The translations under genes and the position numbers were made by a program. 11,539 nucleotides of DNA from Bacillota bacterium (GTDB taxonomy: Bacteria > Bacillota > Clostridia > Lachnospirales > WQUN01). Under the pieces are notes generated by a model that was given only the letters and a program-made list of their open reading frames with translations, searched no databases and was not told where the DNA came from. Numbering within the stretch: the stretch's first letter is position 1; the number at the start of each line of letters is the position of its first letter. The stretch is from positions 1 to 11,539 of the forward strand of contig WQUN01000149.1 of NCBI GenBank assembly GCA_009782085.1, read 5' to 3'. Positions 1-6,387 of this stretch are shown here, in pieces.

Positions 1-143
1 AGACCGCTGGTCGCGGCCATGGCCGCCTGCAAGGCGCAGACGGCGGCGACCACCCAAGGGGCCATTTTGCCGGCGATTTTGCGGCCGGGCAGGTTCAGGA
101 GGAAGACGCACAATAACGGGATGATCAGGAAAAGTAATGGCAT
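1..143 (-). CDS. Putative proton-conducting membrane transporter, N-terminal fragment
   Basis: Only the first 47 codons are in the window; the gene runs off the left edge. The ATG at 143 is the first start after an in-frame TAA at about 162-164. The visible protein begins with a hydrophobic helix (MPLLFLIIPLLCVFLLNL), a short basic stretch (PGRKIAGK, residues 19-26), then a second hydrophobic helix (MAPWVVAAVCALQAAMAA). This is the typical opening of NuoL/NuoM/NuoN or MrpA/MrpD-type subunits, and it follows two clear members of that family on the same strand, so a third paralogous pump subunit is the best guess. No family motif is reached, so the assignment rests on context. The upstream GGGACAGAG is a weak ribosome-binding site. 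An AT-rich tandem repeat and a candidate promoter lie directly upstream. Confidence 0.6.
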   Translation of the reverse strand, partial: MPLLFLIIPLLCVFLLNLPGRKIAGKMAPWVVAAVCALQAAMAATSG

Positions 144-160
144 GGTTTGAACTCTGTCCC

Positions 161-186
161 TTTATATTCATAATTTATATTCATAA
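161..186. repeat. Perfect 13-bp tandem duplication (TTTATATTCATAA x2)
   Basis: TTTATATTCATAA occurs at 161-173 and again, without a gap, at 174-186. It is strongly AT-rich in an otherwise GC-rich window and lies 17 bases upstream of the start codon at 143. On the minus strand each unit reads TTATGAATATAAA, so a TATAAA -10-like hexamer is present twice. Confidence 0.85.
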
Positions 187-190
187 TCAA
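161..190 (-). promoter_or_regulatory. Candidate promoter for the leftmost membrane-protein gene
   Basis: On the minus strand TTGATT (190-185) is followed after 18 bases by TATAAA (166-161), a plausible sigma-70-type -35/-10 pair in an AT-rich stretch. The predicted start would leave a leader of only about ten bases before the ATG at 143, which lowers confidence. The gene may instead be reached by read-through from the upstream pump genes. Confidence 0.3.
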
Positions 191-218
191 ATTAGTTATT
201 GCTTAATCATTGACAACG

Positions 219-300
219 GTCACCCTGAGCGAAGCGAAGGGTCTTTGTCTTGGGTTTAACGCAGTTAAGAACCAAGATCCTTCGCTTCGCTCAGGATGAC
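219..300. repeat. Inverted pair of palindromic repeat units forming a long hairpin
   Basis: Unit 1 (219-245) and unit 2 (274-300, reverse orientation) share the core CCTGAGCGAAGCGAAGG. Read as minus-strand RNA, the 27 facing positions give 25 Watson-Crick pairs, one G-U wobble and one mismatch. The loop contains a further small palindrome, TTAAC-GCA-GTTAA (256-268). Each unit is also a small hairpin: ACCCT (222-226) with AGGGT (238-242), and ATCCT (277-281) with AGGAT (293-297). The pair lies 29 bases after the stop of the pump gene ending at 330 and has no T-tract behind it, so it is not a standard intrinsic terminator. It could stabilise the upstream message, reduce read-through, or be a REP-like mobile remnant. 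Confidence 0.85.
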
Positions 301-329
301 AGGAGCATTATCATTTAACTGAACATTTA

Positions 330-2174
330 CTATTTTCCCACGCCCGCGAAAATCAGCGCCACAATCGCCGCGCCCGCCAGCGTCCACAGGACGTACATCC
401 AGTGCCTGCCTGTATGCGCGCGTCTAATCCCGGCGGAAACCAGCCCCGCCGCCGCGGCCGTCAGCCGCGCTACCGCCCAGTCGATCGCCCTGTCTATCGC
501 AAGCAAACCCGCCGACGCCCCGTTCGCGAGCTTCATCCCGACGTCGTAGGGGTCGAGGAGTTTCGCCTCCGCCCAGCCGTAAACGGTCTTCAGGCCGGGG
601 GCGTAGTGTATGTGGTCGGAAGCGCCGCTGGCCTTGCCGGACTTTCTGACGCCGTAGAGGTGGTTCAGAACGGCCAGCCCCAAAATGACGACCGAAACCG
701 CGGCCAGAGCCCAGTTCCTCGGCAGGCCGGCGGCCGATTCCGCGAGCCTTTGCCCCAGGACGGGCTCGATAAGCCCCCGGAGGGGCAGCGGGTTGTAAAC
801 GCCGAACAGCACGCAGGCGAAGGCGAGCGCGGCCATCGGAACCAGCATCGGCCAGGGGGCTTCCCTCACGGCGTCGCGTGGCGCGTCTTCGTTCGCCTTT
901 CCGAAATAGACCGCGTGGCCGAGCTTCAAAAACGACGCCGCCGTGAAGAAAGCGCCGAGCGCCGCCACGACAAAAAACACGGCGTTCGTCTCCAGCGCCG
1001 CGTCAAAGACGAGCTCCTTGGAGAAAAACCCGTTGAACGGCGGCACGCCGGATATGGAGGCCGCGGCGACGAGGAAGCACACAAAAGTCACGGGCATTTT
1101 CCGCCCGAGGCCGCCCAGTTTTCTTATGTCTGTCGTCTTAGCCTGCCTTTCCGCCGAGCCGGCGGTCAGAAACAGGCAGTTCTTGTACACGGCGTTGTTC
1201 AGCATGTGGAACAGGCCGCCGACGATCCCTATCGGCAGCGCCGTGCCGACCCCCAGGATCATATAGCCGACCTGGCTTACGGCGTGATAGCTCAGGAGCC
1301 GCTTGTAGTCCTTCTGGATCAGCGCCATCAGAACCGCGAAGAGTATCGTGCAGGAGCCGATTATCATCATCATCAGGGAGAACCCGGAACCGGGTTCGAT
1401 CCGGAAAAGGTCCATGCTGACCCTCGTAAGGAGGTATATGCCCAGCAGTTTTTCCAGCGAGCCCGGCAAAATCGCCATGACGGGCAAAGGCGCGTCCGCC
1501 GCCGCGTCCGGTATCCACGAGTGGAACGGCATCGCGCCGGCCTTGCCTATGGCGCCCGTCATCATCATTATGAACGCGAAGCCTCCCCAGAAGCCGCCGA
1601 CAGGCAGGTTTATCCTGTCCATCGCCAGGGTTCCGGACAGCCACGCCGCGATCCCCGCGCCGAGCATCAGGCACAGGTCCGCGACGCCGTTTAGGACCAA
1701 AGCCTTGACGGCCGTCGGCGACGCCTTGTTCCCTCCCGCCAGGATCATCGGGAACAGCGTGGCCAGCAGGCCCTCCCAGAAGAAGATCATCAAGACCAGG
1801 TTGTTGGCCAGGACGGCCCCCGCCGCGAAGCCCGCGGTCAGCAGCGTGAAGCCCAGGAACTGGCGCGGGCGGCCCGCGTCCTTCATGAATACGGAGGAAT
1901 ACACGGCGGTCAAAAACGTGAACGCCGCAATGGCCAGTATGATGAACGAGCTGAAATTATACAGCCGCAGGTCGAAGTCCATGCCGAAGCCGGCCCAGCG
2001 GACGGTGAACGCGGCGTCTTTGCCGAACAGCGCGGAAGCGAGCGCCAAAGTCCCGGCGGAGGCCAGAAGCGCCAGCGCGTTCTGCGCGGCCCAGGCGTTT
2101 TTGGGGACAAGGAATATCAAAACGGCGGCGGCGGCCGGTATGACCACCGGCAGCAGCAGTATCCAGCCGCTCAT
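330..2174 (-). CDS. NuoL-like proton-translocating membrane subunit (proton_antipo_M family)
   Basis: A 614-residue polytopic membrane protein of the NuoL/MrpA superfamily, expected to move protons or Na+ across the cytoplasmic membrane as part of a larger redox-driven complex. The channel residues known from this family are visible: Glu134 in FFWEG, Lys211 in GKAGAMPFHSWIPDA, Lys291 in DYKRLLSYH, His323 and Lys331 after GGLFHMLNN, and Lys386 in GFFSKE. The length matches NuoL, and the tail (about 525-614) resembles NuoL's amphipathic lateral helix and last membrane helix (HTGRHWMYVLW). The ATG at 2174 overlaps the upstream stop as ATGA, and the protein opens MSGWILLLPVVIPA as expected. The same frame stays open further upstream, but that part lies under the preceding gene. 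The helix that usually carries the HAA motif reads LPGSLEKLLG instead. The substrate ion and partner complex are not resolved. Confidence 0.9.
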   Translation of the reverse strand: MSGWILLLPVVIPAAAAVLIFLVPKNAWAAQNALALLASAGTLALASALFGKDAAFTVRWAGFGMDFDLRLYNFSSFIILAIAAFTFLTAVYSSVFMKDAGRPRQFLGFTLLTAGFAAGAVLANNLVLMIFFWEGLLATLFPMILAGGNKASPTAVKALVLNGVADLCLMLGAGIAAWLSGTLAMDRINLPVGGFWGGFAFIMMMTGAIGKAGAMPFHSWIPDAAADAPLPVMAILPGSLEKLLGIYLLTRVSMDLFRIEPGSGFSLMMMIIGSCTILFAVLMALIQKDYKRLLSYHAVSQVGYMILGVGTALPIGIVGGLFHMLNNAVYKNCLFLTAGSAERQAKTTDIRKLGGLGRKMPVTFVCFLVAAASISGVPPFNGFFSKELVFDAALETNAVFFVVAALGAFFTAASFLKLGHAVYFGKANEDAPRDAVREAPWPMLVPMAALAFACVLFGVYNPLPLRGLIEPVLGQRLAESAAGLPRNWALAAVSVVILGLAVLNHLYGVRKSGKASGASDHIHYAPGLKTVYGWAEAKLLDPYDVGMKLANGASAGLLAIDRAIDWAVARLTAAAAGLVSAGIRRAHTGRHWMYVLWTLAGAAIVALIFAGVGK

Positions 2175-3688
2175 TTGAGCATCACCGCCATCTGGGAGAC
2201 GATGTTTTGCGCGAAGGCGGACGGGAACGCGATGAGCAGACCGCCGGCCAGCGACAGCGCGGCCAATGCCGCGACGCTCGCGACCATCGGCCGGGAATTC
2301 TCGCGCGGCAAGACGGCGGAGGCGGCCGTTTCGGCGGAACCGGCGCCAATGGCCGCCTCGTCCAATGCCGCCGAGTGATCGACCGCTCCGCGTGAAAACG
2401 CCCCGCCTTTGGGCTCGCCCATGAAAACGGCGATAAACGCCCGCATGAGGTATAAAACGGTCATGACCGCCCCGATCACGAACACCGCCGCGACCCAGGG
2501 CTCCCCGGCGGCGACCGCGCCGCCTATCACCATGTATTTGCTGAAAAAGCCGCCGAAAGGAGGTATGCCCATTACCGAGAACGCGCACAACAAAAAGGAC
2601 ACGGCCGTGACCGGCATGGTCTTTATCAGCCCGCCGAGCTTCCCGAGGTCTTTCGTATGGGCATTGTGCTCGACAACGCCGGCGCACAGGAACAGGCCGC
2701 CCTTGGCCAAGGAGTGCATCAGTATGTAGAGGAGGCCGCCCGCCGCTCCGAGGGCGCTTCCCGTCGAAAGGCCGAGGAAGATGAAGCCGAGCTGGCTGAC
2801 GGTGGAGTAGGCTATGACGCGCTTGAGGTCGTTCTCGCGGAGGGCCGCGCCGGCGGAAACCAGCGCGCTCGCCGCGGCGACGACGGGCACGGCTGTGTGC
2901 CATATCTGGCTTATGCTGAAGTTGATCAAAAAGAACCGGGCGAAAGCATACACGCCTATCTTGACCAGCACCGCCGCGTGGAGCAGCGACGTGACCGGCG
3001 ACGGCGCTACGCCCGCGTCCGGGAGCCACGTGTGCAGAGGCAAGGTGGCGGACTTGCTGAACAAGCCGGCCAAAATCAGAAGCACGGCCGCGTCAGGGAT
3101 ATCCGCGCCGCGCATTTTCGTCATGTCAAAGGTGCCCGTTTGCCCGTATATCAGCAAAAAGCCCAAAAGCATCGCCAGCGCGCCGAAAACGGTGACCAGA
3201 AAGGCCTTGTCCGCCCGGAGCACGTAGTCCTTCTCCCGGAAAAAGCCTATCAGCCGCCAGCAGCATATGGCGGAAATTTCCCAGAACGCGTACATGTAGA
3301 TCAGGTTCGTGGAATACACGATCCCCGTCATGGAGCCGATGAACAGCGTGACCATCAGGTAATACTCGTTTTTGTTCGGGTAGCGGTCTATGTAGGTAAA
3401 GGAATAAAAGACGATGATCGCCCCGACGAAGGTCGAGATCATCGCCATGAACACGGCGAGCCCGTCGGCCAGGAAGCCGAAGCCGAGCCCGAGGGGCAGC
3501 TCCAGGTCTATGTACGCGGGACTGCCGGCGACGGCGGGCTTCAGCAAAACCGCCGAGCAAACGAACGAGACGAGCACAAAGGCGAGCGCCAGGGCGTTCC
3601 GGAGTTTTTCCGAAACTTTGGCGGCCGGCGGCAACAAAAAAGAGCCGACAATCGGCGTGAAAACGGCAATAAGCAAAATTGCGGACAT
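2171..3688 (-). CDS. Proton-translocating membrane subunit (NuoL/NuoM/MrpA/HyfB-like)
   Basis: A 505-residue polytopic membrane protein of the proton_antipo_M family, the antiporter-like pumps of complex I, Mrp antiporters and membrane hydrogenases. Hallmarks are Glu137 in FWE, Lys212 in LFSKSATLPLHTWLPDA, His237 in LLHAAVLVKIGVY, Lys289 in DLKRVIAYSTVSQLG, His325 and Lys329 in MHSLAKGGLF, and Lys384 in FFSKY. All the usual charged channel positions are therefore kept. Residues about 425-466 form an Ala/Gly-rich hydrophilic stretch between the last two hydrophobic regions, which looks like a variable loop. The ATG at 3688 is preceded by AGGAG seven bases upstream and by a good promoter candidate, so this is probably the first gene of the pump operon. 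It is coupled to the next gene by an ATGA overlap. Whether it is closer to Mrp, complex I or group 4 hydrogenase subunits needs a tree. Confidence 0.92.
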   Translation of the reverse strand: MSAILLIAVFTPIVGSFLLPPAAKVSEKLRNALALAFVLVSFVCSAVLLKPAVAGSPAYIDLELPLGLGFGFLADGLAVFMAMISTFVGAIIVFYSFTYIDRYPNKNEYYLMVTLFIGSMTGIVYSTNLIYMYAFWEISAICCWRLIGFFREKDYVLRADKAFLVTVFGALAMLLGFLLIYGQTGTFDMTKMRGADIPDAAVLLILAGLFSKSATLPLHTWLPDAGVAPSPVTSLLHAAVLVKIGVYAFARFFLINFSISQIWHTAVPVVAAASALVSAGAALRENDLKRVIAYSTVSQLGFIFLGLSTGSALGAAGGLLYILMHSLAKGGLFLCAGVVEHNAHTKDLGKLGGLIKTMPVTAVSFLLCAFSVMGIPPFGGFFSKYMVIGGAVAAGEPWVAAVFVIGAVMTVLYLMRAFIAVFMGEPKGGAFSRGAVDHSAALDEAAIGAGSAETAASAVLPRENSRPMVASVAALAALSLAGGLLIAFPSAFAQNIVSQMAVMLK

Positions 3689-3727
3689 CCGGGGTCTCCT
3701 GACTCCTTGATCTAAACTACGATAACC

Positions 3728-3756
3728 ATTATACTCCCGCCGCCGAAAAAAAGCAA
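3728..3756 (-). promoter_or_regulatory. Candidate sigma-70 promoter of the membrane pump operon
   Basis: On the minus strand TTGCTT (3756-3751) is separated by exactly 17 bases from a perfect TATAAT (3733-3728). It lies about 40 bases upstream of the ATG at 3688 in the 103-base gap between the DUF3842 gene and the pump genes. The -35 matches only its TTG, but the consensus -10 and ideal spacing make this the best promoter candidate in the window. It suggests that the pump genes are transcribed separately from the ior-mnmA unit. Confidence 0.6.
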
Positions 3757-3767
3757 TCGGTTTCTGG

Positions 3768-3788
3768 CACGTGATTTACGTGATTTAC
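3768..3788. repeat. Short tandem repeat GTGATTTAC x2 with overlapping hairpin
   Basis: GTGATTTAC occurs at 3771-3779 and 3780-3788 without a gap. The same bases form CACGT (3768-3772) and ACGTG (3778-3782) around GATTT, a 5-bp stem. It lies just after the DUF3842 stop and upstream of the candidate -35 at 3756. It could be an operator-like site or the end of the upstream transcript. The following T7 run begins about 15 bases further on, too far for a classical terminator. Confidence 0.5.
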
Positions 3789-3791
3789 GCG

Positions 3792-4199
3792 TCATTTATT
3801 TGCGCATATATGCCTTACGGCCTCCTCTATCATCTCCGCGACCGGCATTTCCCGCACGCCAACGACGTAATTGTTGCAGCGGTTGACCGGCAGCAGCACC
3901 TTTTGCGCCGGGCTTTGCCCCACCGCTGCGGCCATGGCCGGCGTTATCTCGCCGATGAGCGAATCGGCCACGACTATGCCTATCGGCCCGACGATGACGC
4001 CGGCGTCGTGACAGTTGCGCACGACGGGGTTCTCTCCCGTGGCGCCGTGATCCGCGCCGGCCTTGACCATCGCCGACGTGGCTATGCTGTTGGTTCCGAT
4101 GGCGTATATTTCAAGCCCCGCGGCTTCCGCTTTAAGCCGGCTAATCAGCAAAGAGCCTATCTTGCCGCCCTGCCCGTCGATAACCACGATTTTTTTCAT
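3792..4199 (-). CDS. DUF3842-like conserved hypothetical protein
   Basis: A 135-residue soluble protein without a signal peptide or membrane helix. I recognise the pattern of the DUF3842 family, found mainly in Firmicutes and without an established function. The N-terminus VVIDGQGGKIG (residues 5-15) is a hydrophobic strand followed by a Gly-rich turn, like the start of a Rossmann or P-loop fold, but it lacks a full Walker A (GxxxxGK[ST]). The middle part, RNCHDAGVIVGPIGIVVADSL, holds Cys63 and His64; Cys108 lies in VNRCNNY. These could be catalytic or metal-binding, which is a guess. The ATG at 4199 has GAGGTG a few bases upstream and lies 26 bases after mnmA, so it is probably the last gene of the ior-mnmA unit. 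The context does not reveal a function. Confidence 0.8.
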   Translation of the reverse strand: MKKIVVIDGQGGKIGSLLISRLKAEAAGLEIYAIGTNSIATSAMVKAGADHGATGENPVVRNCHDAGVIVGPIGIVVADSLIGEITPAMAAAVGQSPAQKVLLPVNRCNNYVVGVREMPVAEMIEEAVRHICANK

Positions 4200-4225
4200 T
4201 TATTCACCTCAGCCATACCAATTGG

Positions 4226-5263
4226 CTACATCCCCAAAATCCTTCCCCCGCCGACGACCGCGTCCCCGTCGTAGAGCACCACCGCCTGGCCGGGCGCTAT
4301 CGCACGCTGGGGCTCGTCAAACTCCACCAGAACAGCGTCCGGCGACGTCGCCGTGACGGTCGCCCACTGCTCCGGCTGACGGTATCGCGTCTTTGCCTTG
4401 ACTTTCATCGGCCGCTCCGGCGCTTCGCAGGCGATCCAGTTGAACCCGTCCGCTTTAAGCGTCCGCGAGAACAGCCTTTCCTCCCCGCCGAGCGTGACGG
4501 TGTTCGCCCCCGCGTCCTTCGCCAGCACGTACATATGCCTGCCGAACACCGCGCCGAGGCCCTTCCTCTGGCCGACGGTGTAGCGGATAAGCCCGCCGTG
4601 CATGCCGAGGACGCCGCCGTCCTCGCCGATGAAATCGCCGCCCTCAAAGGCCCTGCCCGTGAACCTCCCGATAAACCCGGCGTAGTCGCCGTCCGGGACG
4701 AAGCAGATGTCCTGGCTCTCTTTGACGTGCGCGCCTGCGAGGCCCTCATCCGCCGCAATCTCCCGCACCCGCGCCTTGGTCAGCTCCCCCAGGGGGAACA
4801 GGACGCGCCTTAACTGTTCCTGCGTCAGGGCGTACAGCATGTAGCTTTGGTCCTTTGCCTCGTCAACGGCCTTTTTAAGCCAAAAACGCCCGCTGGCCGC
4901 GTCGAAGCCGGCCCGGGCGTAGTGGCCGGTGGCCAAGTAATCCATGCCCATTTCCGACGCCTGTTCCAGCAACCGCCCGAACTTTAGGAAGCGGTTGCAC
5001 TCGACGCAGGGATTGGGCGTCAGGCCGCGCGCGTAAGCGTCCGCGAAGGGGCCGATCACCTTTTCCCGGAAATCGGCGGAAAAATCGAAGACATAGTGCG
5101 GCGCGCCGAGGCGGGAAGCCGCGTCCCGGGCGTCGTTTAAGGCCACCGTTTCGCCGCCGGACAGCCGCATCGTCGCGCCGGCGCAGCCGAAGCCGGCCCG
5201 CATCAGCAAAAACAGGGCCACGGAGCTGTCCACGCCGCCGCTCATGGCGACAAGGACCTTCAT
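4226..5263 (-). CDS. mnmA: tRNA-specific 2-thiouridylase MnmA
   Basis: MnmA uses ATP and a persulfide sulfur to make 2-thiouridine at position 34 of tRNAs for Lys, Glu and Gln in the cytoplasm. The 345-residue protein has the PP-loop SGGVDSS (8-14), the nucleophile region NPCVECN with Cys86, the second active-site cysteine Cys187 in ESQDICFV, the conserved RYTVGQRKGLG (227-237), and a C-terminal beta-barrel part with KTRYR (291-295) and PGQAVVLYD (324-332). Length and order fit the family, and both catalytic cysteines are present. The ATG at 5263 overlaps the stop of the methyltransferase gene as ATGA, so translation is probably coupled. No cysteine desulfurase or sulfur relay gene is in the window. 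Confidence 0.97.
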   Translation of the reverse strand: MKVLVAMSGGVDSSVALFLLMRAGFGCAGATMRLSGGETVALNDARDAASRLGAPHYVFDFSADFREKVIGPFADAYARGLTPNPCVECNRFLKFGRLLEQASEMGMDYLATGHYARAGFDAASGRFWLKKAVDEAKDQSYMLYALTQEQLRRVLFPLGELTKARVREIAADEGLAGAHVKESQDICFVPDGDYAGFIGRFTGRAFEGGDFIGEDGGVLGMHGGLIRYTVGQRKGLGAVFGRHMYVLAKDAGANTVTLGGEERLFSRTLKADGFNWIACEAPERPMKVKAKTRYRQPEQWATVTATSPDAVLVEFDEPQRAIAPGQAVVLYDGDAVVGGGRILGM

Positions 5264-6387
5264 GCCGGTTTTTCCCCGTAATACTGATAATAATCCGTCT
5301 TTATCATCCCGTTGAACAGCTTTCTCTTAGCGTCGGCTTTCCTCCCGAACGCCCTCTCGAAAAACTCGTCCGGTGTTATGACGTTTACCGACCAGGTCCT
5401 GTCTCTTTGGAAAACCTCCCGCAGCTCCCCGTACAGAAGCTCCGTCTCTTTGGCAGTGCCGAGGCGTTCCGCGTAGGGCGGGTTGCACACGGCTACGCCG
5501 CGGCTTCCGGGGAGAGCCACGTCCCTAAGGGCCTTCGTCTCAAGGCGCACGCAGTCCCCGACGCCGGCTTTCCGCGCGTTATAGGCCGCCAGCGCGACGG
5601 CCGCAGGGTCGATGTCGGAGCCGTATATCTCCGGCGCTAAATCCGCGCGTATAGCGGCGGCGGCCTCTTCCCGGGCTTCTTTCCAGAGGCTCTCCGGTAT
5701 CTGCGGCCACGTCTCGCTGACAAAGCGGCGGTTAAGGCCGGGCGCCACGTTTTTCGCCATAAGCGCGGCCTCGATGGGCAAAGTCCCGGAGCCGCAGAGC
5801 GGGTCCAGGAATATCCTGTCCTTTTTCCAGTATGTCAGCGAGATCAGCGCGCAGGCCAATGTCTCCTTTATCGGGGCTTTCACGGCCGCCTCCCTGTAGC
5901 CCCGCTTGTGCAGGCCGGGGCCGGAGGCGTCGATAGTCAGGGCGGCCCCGTCCTTCAGCAAAGCGACCTGCACGGTGTATTCCGGGCCCGTCTCCGGGAA
6001 CCAGGCGACGTGGTACTTCTGTTTGAGCTTCTCGACTATCGCCTTCTTGACGATGGCCTGGCAGTCCGGTACGCTGTGGAGAGTTGAGCGGACGGACTTG
6101 CCGTTGACCGTGAACCTGCCGTCCTCGGTGATCCAGTCGCCCCAGGGGAGCGCCTTCGTGCCCTCGAAAAGCTCGTCGAAAGTCCGCGCCCCGAACTCCC
6201 CGACGCGCAGCAACACCCGGTCGGCGCTTCTAAGCCAGAGGTTCGCCCGGACAAGCGCGCCGAGGCCGCCGGAAAAGTCCACCTTGCCGTCCGAAACGCG
6301 GATGTTCCCGAAGCCCAGGGCCGCCGCCTCCCGTTTGACGACGGCCTCCAGGCCGAAGGCGGCCGTGGCGGTGAAATCATAGGTCAT
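5260..6387 (-). CDS. THUMP-domain class I rRNA methyltransferase (RlmL/YpsC-like)
   Basis: A 375-residue SAM-dependent RNA methyltransferase, probably making N2-methylguanosine in 23S rRNA as the N-terminal half of E. coli RlmL does; Bacillus YpsC has the same size and layout. It starts with the family's TATAAFGLEAVVKREA (6-21) and continues with a THUMP RNA-binding region (about 45-160). The UPF0020 methyltransferase domain follows, with LDPLCGSGTLPIEAAL (194-209) for SAM binding, the acidic GSDIDP (256-261) and the catalytic NPPY (302-305). The ATG at 6387 lies inside the end of the ACT gene (11-base overlap), and the stop overlaps the mnmA start. The exact target base cannot be read from sequence. 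It is a housekeeping-type gene carried behind a catabolic cluster. Confidence 0.92.
   Translation of the reverse strand: MTYDFTATAAFGLEAVVKREAAALGFGNIRVSDGKVDFSGGLGALVRANLWLRSADRVLLRVGEFGARTFDELFEGTKALPWGDWITEDGRFTVNGKSVRSTLHSVPDCQAIVKKAIVEKLKQKYHVAWFPETGPEYTVQVALLKDGAALTIDASGPGLHKRGYREAAVKAPIKETLACALISLTYWKKDRIFLDPLCGSGTLPIEAALMAKNVAPGLNRRFVSETWPQIPESLWKEAREEAAAAIRADLAPEIYGSDIDPAAVALAAYNARKAGVGDCVRLETKALRDVALPGSRGVAVCNPPYAERLGTAKETELLYGELREVFQRDRTWSVNVITPDEFFERAFGRKADAKRKLFNGMIKTDYYQYYGEKPA

Noticed and set aside
219..300. CRISPR array or rho-independent terminator
   Set aside because: Only two units in opposite orientation without regular spacers, and no T-tract follows the hairpin on either strand.
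402..1694. Long plus-strand reading frame of 430 codons, with similar ones at 1348-2178, 2657-3715, 6482-7444, 9252-10064 and 10339-11466
   Set aside because: All lie antisense to well-identified genes, are rich in Arg, His, Pro and Gln without domains, and are expected by-products of high-GC codon use.
2175..3029. In-frame upstream extension of the NuoL-like gene to position 3029, giving an 899-residue protein
   Set aside because: The added 285 residues are Arg/Gly-rich nonsense lying in another frame of the preceding pump gene; the ATG at 2174 with its ATGA overlap starts the recognisable membrane protein.
3746..3782. Intrinsic terminator for the DUF3842 end of the operon
   Set aside because: The 5-bp stem is weak and the T7 run starts about 15 bases after it, not directly behind the stem.
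4211..4227. Small stem AGCCA/TGGCT at the end of mnmA
   Set aside because: Only five pairs, overlaps the mnmA stop, and is followed by the ribosome site of the next gene rather than a T-run.
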